Source: an uncultured Planctomycetaceae bacterium (GTDB taxonomy: Bacteria > Planctomycetota > Planctomycetia > Pirellulales > UBA1268). Taken from it: a stretch of 5,615 bases of DNA. The stretch spans positions 1 through 5,615 of the forward strand of contig CAISKG010000559.1 of the NCBI GenBank assembly GCA_903885855.1, in the 5' to 3' direction. A program made the position numbers and the translations under genes. The stretch's first letter is position 1; the number at the start of each line of letters is the position of its first letter. The notes beneath the pieces were generated by a model that saw nothing but the letters and a program-made list of their open reading frames with translations, did no database searches and was not told the DNA's origin. Positions 1 to 4,671 of this stretch are shown in pieces.

Positions 1-1005
1 CGCCCCGAGGCCCGGCCCGCCGGCGGCCTCGGTGCCGGTGCGGCGCGCCTGATCCTCCACGCCCCGGAGGAGGTCGAGCAGGCGGCGGCGACGCTGCCCG
101 CCTCCGAGATCGACGCGGCGCTGGTCGACCCCAATCCCTGGCAGCCGCGGACCGTGGTCGACGACGCGGCGCTGGCGGAGCTGGCGGCGAGCCTCGGCGA
201 GCACGGCCTCGTGCAGCCGATCGTGGTGCGCGTCTCGGGATCGCGCTACCAGCTGATCGCCGGCCAGCGCCGGCTGGCGGCCGCCCGCCGGCTGGGCTGG
301 GCGAAGGTGGCGGTGCGCGTCCTCGACGTCGACGACCGGCAGATGTCTGAGATCGCGATCGTCGAGAACCTCCAGCGCCGCGACCTCGACGCCCTGGAGA
401 AGGCGGCGAGCTTCAAGGCCTACCTGGCGGCCTGGGGGGGGACGCAGGACGAGCTGGCCAAGCGCCTCTCCATCGACCGCTCCACCGTCACCAATCTGAT
501 CCGGCTCCTCGAGCTTCCCGAGGGGGTGCAGCGGCTGCTGCGCTCGGGCGCGATCTCGATGGGGCACGCCCGGGCGCTCCTCCCGCTCGGCGACGAGCAC
601 GAGCAGGAGCGTCTCGCCGGCCGGGTGGCCGCCGAGGGGCTGTCGGTGCGCGCCATCGAGGGGGAGGTGCAGGAGATCCTCCGCGCCGACGAGGAGGAGG
701 CCCCGCGCCCCACGGCGCCGCGTGCCGGCGGCCCCGTGGCGGACGGCATCGACGACGAGCCGCCGGCGGCCGACGGGGACGACGAGGCCCAGGCGCCGGG
801 CGCGGATCGCCCCGCCGGGAAGCGCCGGCCGGGGCGGCCGGCGACGCGGCGCACGGCGCAGGTGCAGGCGGTGGAGCAGCGGCTGCGGCGGGCGCTGGGC
901 ACGAAGGTCGTGGTCCATGCCAACGGCAAGGGGGCCGGGCGGATCGTGATCCCGTTCGCCGATCCGGAGGAGTTCCAACGCATCCTCGAGCAGATCGCCC
1001 GCTAG
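1..1005 (+). CDS. parB: Chromosome partitioning protein ParB (Spo0J/ParB family), 5' end missing
   Basis: ParB is the CTP-dependent DNA clamp that loads at parS sites and works with ParA to segregate chromosome origins. The frame is open from base 1, so the true start lies upstream; 334 residues are visible. Numbering from the first visible codon: VDPNPWQPR at 43-50 opens the ParB domain, QPIVVR at 72-77 is the first CTP-binding box, GQRR at 88-91 is the second (usually GERR), and ENLQRRDL at 122-129 is the third. A helix-turn-helix follows at about 148-173, then SMGHARALL near 186-194. An acidic, Pro/Ala-rich linker (about 229-283) ends in a basic KRRPGRPATRR patch. Residues 285-334 match the C-terminal dimerisation domain (LGTKVVV, GRIVIPF, EEFQRILEQI). 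A GTG at 154 is in frame but lies inside the conserved domain, so it is not the start. Upstream parA is expected but not visible. The C-terminal domain argues for a chromosomal rather than a minimal plasmid ParB. The GQRR change is seen directly; its effect is inference. Confidence 0.95.
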   Translation, partial: RPEARPAGGLGAGAARLILHAPEEVEQAAATLPASEIDAALVDPNPWQPRTVVDDAALAELAASLGEHGLVQPIVVRVSGSRYQLIAGQRRLAAARRLGWAKVAVRVLDVDDRQMSEIAIVENLQRRDLDALEKAASFKAYLAAWGGTQDELAKRLSIDRSTVTNLIRLLELPEGVQRLLRSGAISMGHARALLPLGDEHEQERLAGRVAAEGLSVRAIEGEVQEILRADEEEAPRPTAPRAGGPVADGIDDEPPAADGDDEAQAPGADRPAGKRRPGRPATRRTAQVQAVEQRLRRALGTKVVVHANGKGAGRIVIPFADPEEFQRILEQIAR

Positions 1006-1041
1006 CCGCGCCGCCGCCGATCCGGCCGCGCCGATCTCGTG

Positions 1042-1047
1042 TAGACT
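1042..1047 (+). promoter_or_regulatory. Possible -10 element for tRNA-Pro
   Basis: TAGACT matches the sigma-70 -10 consensus TATAAT at four of six positions and stands out in an otherwise very GC-rich spacer. A start about 7 bases downstream would put the hairpin at 1055-1088 at the very 5' end of the tRNA precursor. No convincing -35 element sits 16-18 bases upstream, so this is a weak call. Confidence 0.22.
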
Positions 1048-1054
1048 GCCCCGC

Positions 1055-1088
1055 ACGGGTCGCGATCGTGATGGCGATCGCGGCCCGT
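1055..1088 (+). terminator. 14-bp hairpin between parB and tRNA-Pro; possible terminator or tRNA leader hairpin
   Basis: The left arm ACGGGTCGCGATCG (1055-1068) pairs with CGATCGCGGCCCGT (1075-1088) over 14 base pairs, with one G-U wobble (1060/1083) and a six-base loop, TGATGG. It starts 50 bases after the parB stop and ends two bases before the mature tRNA. No T-run follows, only TT, so it is not a canonical intrinsic terminator. It may terminate parB weakly, or be the 5' leader of the tRNA precursor. The pairing is read directly; the role is inferred. Confidence 0.4.
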
Positions 1089-1090
1089 TC

Positions 1091-1166
<76 letters not shown>

Positions 1167-1177
1167 TGCGCGTCCCC

Positions 1178-1573
1178 ATGTCCGAGACGATCCTCTACCG
1201 CGATCATCCGGCGATGTTCCGCAACCGGCCGCTGCTCTTCGCGGTGGCGCTGGTGCTCGTGCCCGTGTGGGGCCTGGGGCTCCTCGTCCTCGTCCCCTGG
1301 TGGATCGCCTGCCTGGGAACGACGCTGCTCGTCACCGACCGGCGCGTCACGCTCCGCCGCGGGATCCTCTCCCGCGACACCAGCGACATCCTCCTGGCCG
1401 ACATCCGCAACGTGCAGGTCCGGCAGGGGGTGCTGCAGCGGCTCTTCGACGTGGGCGACCTCGGCCTGTCGAGCTCGGGGCAGGGGGGGATCGAGATCGA
1501 GGTGGCGGGAATCCCCCACCCGCGCCGCGTCGCCGCCCTCATCGACGCCGGCCGGCGCGAGGATCGCCGCTGA
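1178..1573 (+). CDS. PH domain-containing membrane protein (bPH_2/DUF304, YdbS-like)
   Basis: A 131-residue small bacterial pleckstrin-homology-like protein. These are membrane-anchored proteins of poorly defined role, some linked to membrane homeostasis or stress. The N-terminus ETILYRDHPAMFRNRP is followed by a hydrophobic stretch at about 19-48, long enough for one long or two short membrane helices. The rest is the PH fold: TDRRVTLRRGILSRDTSDI (53-71), the strand IRNVQVRQG, then RLFDVGDLGLSSSGQGG, IEIEVAGI and the closing helix PRRVAALIDAG. The TDRRV...RGIL and I.NVQV.QG.LQRLF.VGDL signatures fit the family well, and the length is normal for a single-domain member. I chose ATG 1178; an in-frame TTG at 1166 abuts the tRNA and adds only four residues. 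There is no Shine-Dalgarno sequence between tRNA and ATG. It is probably cotranscribed with tRNA-Pro and converges on the beta-helix gene. No specific substrate can be inferred. Confidence 0.9.
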   Translation: MSETILYRDHPAMFRNRPLLFAVALVLVPVWGLGLLVLVPWWIACLGTTLLVTDRRVTLRRGILSRDTSDILLADIRNVQVRQGVLQRLFDVGDLGLSSSGQGGIEIEVAGIPHPRRVAALIDAGRREDRR

Positions 1574-1574
1574 C

Positions 1575-1596
1575 GGAGCAGCCCGGCCCCGGCTCC
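1575..1596. terminator. Weak candidate bidirectional terminator between convergent genes
   Basis: The 24-base gap between the PH gene stop and the beta-helix gene stop holds GGAGC (1575-1579) facing GCTCC (1592-1596), a 5-bp stem with a GC-rich 12-base loop. It has no T-tract on either strand. The convergent position suits a shared terminator, but the stem is short and could be chance in DNA this GC-rich. Confidence 0.2.
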
Positions 1597-1597
1597 C

Positions 1598-4483
1598 TCA
1601 GCGCCGCTGGAAGGTGCCGCCGGTCGACGCCGCCGTCGAGACGTTCACGCCGTTGGAGACGATGGTGTTGCCCACCGCGGCCGTCCCGGTGGTCGCGCCG
1701 GCGGCGAGCAGGCCGAAGCCCCGGTTCCGGACGATGCGGTTCGACCGCACCGCCATGTACTGCGCCCCGTCGAGGACCACGCCGTTGCCACCGTGGTGGA
1801 TCTCGTTGCCGACCACGGTCGTGCTCGTGCAGATCCCCGATGCCCGGAAGCCGGCCGAGGCGCTCGAGGAGAAATCGTTGCCGGAGACGATCAGCCCGGT
1901 GCCCGAGATCACCGCCATGCCGGTGCCGTTGTTGATCACGGAGTTGGCATGGACCACCGATCCGGAAAGGCTGCCGGTGGCACACACGCCGACGGTGCAG
2001 GAGTAGATCGCGTTGCCGAGCCCCGTCCCGCCGACGAGCATCCGTGTCGCCGAGAGGAGATAGACGCCGTAGGCGGCCTTGGTGCCGTCCGGCATGCTGC
2101 CGTCGACGATGTTCTGCTGGATGGTGGTCGAGAGGCAATCCCCCACGGCGAGGATCCCGTGCGCGGCGTTGCGGTAGAAGAGGTTGCGGCCGTTGACGAC
2201 GAGGCCCTTGGCCGCGACGAGATAGGCCCCCACGGCGTTGTCGATCACCGCGTTGGCGACGAGCGTCGTCCCGGTGAGGTTGCCGGTGGCGTAGAGGCCG
2301 TAGGAGGACGTCGCCGGCCGACGGTTGCCCGCCGCGTCGGCCCCCGCCGCGATGACGTTGCCCTGCCCCGCCCCCCCCACGACCAGGCCCCGCGCGTTGT
2401 CGACGACCATGCCGAAGGGGCTGCTGCGGATCGTGTTGCGCACCAGTCTCGTCCCGGAGACGACCCCCGTGGCGTGCACCCCGTGGGCGGTGTTGCCGAC
2501 GATCGCGTTGGTGTCGACCGTGATGTCGGTGGCGGACTGGACCGACACGCCGGTGCCGTTGGCGGTGATCGTGTTCGCGCGGACCGCCGTGCCGGGCGAC
2601 GCGCCGGTGGCGTACACGCCGACGCCGTTCTTCTGCAGCGTGAAGCCGGAGAGCGTCGAGCCGCCCGAGCCCAGGATGCGGATCCCGTTGCCGGTGGCGT
2701 TGGAGATCGAGCTGCCCGCCGCCGTCATCGTCACGCCGTTGGCGCCGGCCTCGAGGGTCAGGCCGTCGGGCTTGGCCCCCGCCGCCGAGCCGTCGATGGC
2801 GATCGCCTTCGTCGCGGTCACGGCGCTGGCCGCACCGATCGTGAGCGACGCCAGCGCCTTGGTCCCGCCGATGGTGTCGGCCATCGCCAGCGCTCCGCCG
2901 CCGGGGCGCAGCGTGAGGTTCTTCGCCCCGTCGACCGTGCCCGCCAGGGTGATGCCCTTGGCGCTGAGGGAGACGTCACCGGCGTCGGCGTCCGCGCCGA
3001 GGATGATCGGGCCGTTCCAGGTCTGCGAGCCGGTGTTGGTGACGGGGGCCCGGAGGCGGATCGCCGAGCCGTTGACCGTCAGGTTGGGCGATTCGAGCGA
3101 CAGCGTGCCGCCGGCCGCCACCGAGGCCTGCTCGATGACCGGCAGCGAGGCGGCGTCGGACTTGCCGATGACGATGTCCCGCGCGGCGACCCTCGTGATC
3201 TGCGCCGCGGCACTGGAATCCAAGCGCATCACCTGCCCCGGGTTGGCGTTCAGGACGGAGAGGGTCGAACTGGTGATGAACAGCCCCGAGGTGCTGCTGC
3301 CGAAGGCGTAGCCGTCGGCCGTGAACGTCACCGGACCGCCGAGCGCGGCGACCGTGGGCGAGTCGAGCGAGACGCCGGGCGAGGAGAGGTAGGGGGCGGT
3401 CGTCGACGTCGTGCCCGCGCCGCCGGTGCCGGTGACCTGGATCGAGCCGCTGGTGGCCGTGATCCGGGCCGAGTTGGCCAGATACACGCCGTTGTTGTCC
3501 TTCGCGGAGGCCCCCGAGCCCCCGCCGGTGCCGTTGAGGGCCAGCAGGGGGGGGGCGGGGGCGGCGGCCTTGAATCCGACCCCGGCGCTCCCGAGCACGG
3601 CGATCCCGCGGTTGGCGTCGTTGGCGCCCCCCCCGGTCCCGTTGATCACCAGCGACCCGCCGGTGGTCTGCACGGAGGAGGAATCGTCGATGAAGACGCC
3701 GTCGCTGCCGGTGCCGGCGCCGTTCGACTTCCCTCCGATGCCGTTGACGTAGAGCGTGGGGAACGAGGTCCCGACGTCGCCCGACTTGATCTGCGAATTC
3801 GCGATGATCGCGACGCCCCGCAGGCTGCCCCCCTCACCGTTCCCGGCGCGGCCCTCGAGCTTGAGCGGCCCGCCCGCGGTGGTGACCGACGAGGCGGTGA
3901 TGAGCAGGCCCGGGACGGGGCTCGCCACGGCGGTGCCGGTGTCGCCGGTGAGCGTGAGCGGGCCGGTGACGGTGGACACCGTGGCCGAGGCGAGGGAGAT
4001 GGTCGGAGCGATCACCGACAGCGAGGCGCTGTCGGCGAAGGCGGTGCTCCCCTTGAATCGCACCGCGGGCAGCGTGCCGGTCGCGACGCGAGCCAGTTTC
4101 ACGGCGACGTCGTCGACGTAGCTCCCGGAGCTCCCCGCGAAGTCCACCAGGGTGCCATCGACGGTGTTGGCGATGGAGATGTTGGTGAGGGTCAGCTCGG
4201 AGGTGATCTTGAGCGTCGACGTGCCGGCGCCGGTGAGACCGGTGGCGTCGGTGCCGACGAACGTGTCGCCGTCGGAGAGCGTCAGGACGTAGTTGCCGCT
4301 GCCGGCGCTGTGCACCGAGAGGGTGGTGGCGGCGTCGAGCCCGACGGAGAGCGCGGAACCCGAGTAGGCGAAGGCGGCGAGGAGGCGGCGGGGCTCGAGC
4401 GCCTCCGCCCGCAGGCGCTGGTCGCGGCGCACGCGGGACCTGCGACGGGGGGCGGACGGCACGGGGCGGAAACGCATCACCAT
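1598..4483 (-). CDS. LEPR-XLL domain parallel beta-helix surface protein
   Basis: A 961-residue protein, probably exported or surface-exposed; no enzymatic function is recognised. The N-terminus is strongly basic (many Arg in residues 3-26), then LEPRRLLAA at 29-37, the LEPR-XLL motif common at the start of planctomycete extracellular proteins. The hydrophobic stretch after it is short, so this is not a classical signal peptide. Three repeat regions follow. Residues 176-417 hold about seven Gly/Thr-rich units of 31-37 residues with NGTGGG and GVxLxxS cores. Residues 484-557 (GSQTWNGPIILGAD, TVDGAKNLTL, IGGTKALASLTI) resemble the filamentous-haemagglutinin-like beta-strand repeat. Residues 622-957 hold seven GVxATG...NxIxxN units typical of PbH1/NosD-like right-handed beta-helices. 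No C-terminal sorting signal, dockerin, PEP-CTERM or autotransporter barrel is visible; it ends GTFQRR. ATG 4483 is preferred over an in-frame GTG at 4492 because GAGGG lies eight bases before it. An ATG at 4477 is also possible. The repeat structure is seen directly; surface location is inferred. Confidence 0.9.
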   Translation of the reverse strand: MVMRFRPVPSAPRRRSRVRRDQRLRAEALEPRRLLAAFAYSGSALSVGLDAATTLSVHSAGSGNYVLTLSDGDTFVGTDATGLTGAGTSTLKITSELTLTNISIANTVDGTLVDFAGSSGSYVDDVAVKLARVATGTLPAVRFKGSTAFADSASLSVIAPTISLASATVSTVTGPLTLTGDTGTAVASPVPGLLITASSVTTAGGPLKLEGRAGNGEGGSLRGVAIIANSQIKSGDVGTSFPTLYVNGIGGKSNGAGTGSDGVFIDDSSSVQTTGGSLVINGTGGGANDANRGIAVLGSAGVGFKAAAPAPPLLALNGTGGGSGASAKDNNGVYLANSARITATSGSIQVTGTGGAGTTSTTAPYLSSPGVSLDSPTVAALGGPVTFTADGYAFGSSTSGLFITSSTLSVLNANPGQVMRLDSSAAAQITRVAARDIVIGKSDAASLPVIEQASVAAGGTLSLESPNLTVNGSAIRLRAPVTNTGSQTWNGPIILGADADAGDVSLSAKGITLAGTVDGAKNLTLRPGGGALAMADTIGGTKALASLTIGAASAVTATKAIAIDGSAAGAKPDGLTLEAGANGVTMTAAGSSISNATGNGIRILGSGGSTLSGFTLQKNGVGVYATGASPGTAVRANTITANGTGVSVQSATDITVDTNAIVGNTAHGVHATGVVSGTRLVRNTIRSSPFGMVVDNARGLVVGGAGQGNVIAAGADAAGNRRPATSSYGLYATGNLTGTTLVANAVIDNAVGAYLVAAKGLVVNGRNLFYRNAAHGILAVGDCLSTTIQQNIVDGSMPDGTKAAYGVYLLSATRMLVGGTGLGNAIYSCTVGVCATGSLSGSVVHANSVINNGTGMAVISGTGLIVSGNDFSSSASAGFRASGICTSTTVVGNEIHHGGNGVVLDGAQYMAVRSNRIVRNRGFGLLAAGATTGTAAVGNTIVSNGVNVSTAASTGGTFQRR
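1610..2620 (-). repeat. Seven C-terminal beta-helix repeat units (46-residue base period)
   Basis: Unit starts, aligned on the G-h-x-A-T/S/V-G core, fall at residues 622, 668, 729, 776, 832, 878 and 924. The intervals are 46, 61, 47, 56, 46 and 46 residues. Each unit has the form GVxATGxxxGTxxxxNxIxxN followed by a second GVxVxxAxxhxVxxNxI half, so it probably makes two coils of a right-handed beta-helix. The longer second and fourth units carry insertions with a VGG(A/T)GxGN motif. At DNA level this shows as recurring ccggtggcgtacacgcc-like stretches on the plus strand. Confidence 0.8.
3233..3958 (-). repeat. Seven N-terminal Gly-rich beta-strand repeat units (31-37 residues)
   Basis: Residues 176-417 divide into units beginning LTLTGDTG, LKLEGRAG, LYVNGIGG, LVINGTGG, LLALNGTGG, IQVTGTGG and VTFTADG. 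Each starts with a short beta-strand, then a Gly/Ser/Asn-rich turn, then a second strand such as GVFIDDSSSV or GVYLANSARI, then a Thr/Gly-Gly turn. The pattern differs in length and motif from the C-terminal units, so the protein joins two repeat families. Confidence 0.7.
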
Positions 4484-4491
4484 GGGAGGCA

Positions 4492-4496
4492 CCCTC
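4492..4496 (-). promoter_or_regulatory. Ribosome binding site of the beta-helix gene
   Basis: On the minus strand GAGGG is followed by eight bases (TGCCTCCC) and then ATG at 4483, a normal Shine-Dalgarno spacing, which decides the start. The GAGG can also pair with the CCTC three bases downstream (4-bp stem, GTG triloop), so the site could be partly masked. Confidence 0.5.
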
Positions 4497-4602
4497 GGTC
4501 GGGAATGAGAACGGGCGGGAACGTGGTCGCCGGGCGTGGCGGGGCACGGCCGCCGCCGGAGAGCCGCCGGGCTCGGACGCCCCGCGGCGGGTCGGGCCGG
4601 GA

Positions 4603-4631
4603 AGCGTAGGGAGCGCGATGGCGGACGTAAA
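4603..4631 (-). promoter_or_regulatory. Candidate promoter upstream of the beta-helix gene
   Basis: On the minus strand TTTACG (4626-4631) lies exactly 17 bases before TACGCT (4603-4608). They match the sigma-70 boxes at four of six and three of six positions. Initiation near 4596 would give a leader of about 110 bases. The -35-like box lies inside the palindrome GACGT-AA-ACGTC (4624-4635), a possible operator. The matches are weak, and the call rests on position and local AT content. Confidence 0.25.
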
Positions 4632-4654
4632 CGTCAGCCTCGGCCCGGGTTTCC

Positions 4655-4669
4655 GGCCCCGCGGGAGCC
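4655..4669 (-). terminator. GC-rich hairpin just after the TPR gene stop
   Basis: Two bases after the TGA stop, the minus-strand sequence GGCTCC-CGC-GGGGCC forms a 6-bp stem with one G-U pair and a three-base loop. A second, competing hairpin (GGCCGG-AAAC-CC-G-GGCC, one bulge) follows directly. No U-tract is present, so termination is only a possibility. Confidence 0.22.
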
Positions 4670-4671
4670 GT

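Noticed and set aside
814..849. AT-hook in the ParB linker
   Set aside because: The core reads PGRP, not the RGRP needed for a canonical AT-hook; reported only as a basic patch.
1074..1081. GCGATCGC, identical to the cyanobacterial HIP1 octamer
   Set aside because: It is part of the hairpin arm before the tRNA, and I noticed no other copy. A single copy in GC-rich DNA is not evidence of a cyanobacterium.
1..1090. A parS centromere site (TGTTTCACGTGAAACA-like) near parB
   Set aside because: No such palindrome was found here or elsewhere in the window; parS may lie outside it.
4490..4492. GTG as the start of the beta-helix gene
   Set aside because: It overlaps the GAGGG ribosome binding site; ATG 4483 has correct spacing to it.
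4564..4590. CCGCCG/CGGCGG inverted repeat in the intergenic region
   Set aside because: A 6-bp stem with a 15-base loop in GC-rich sequence is easily chance and has no T-tract.
1793..4609. Plus-strand open frame of 938 codons lying antisense over nearly all of the beta-helix gene
   Set aside because: Its translation is a low-complexity mix of Arg, Gly, Ala, Asp and Val with no domain or motif. Long open antisense frames are expected opposite GC-rich genes. The minus-strand frame has clear repeats and a known N-terminal motif.
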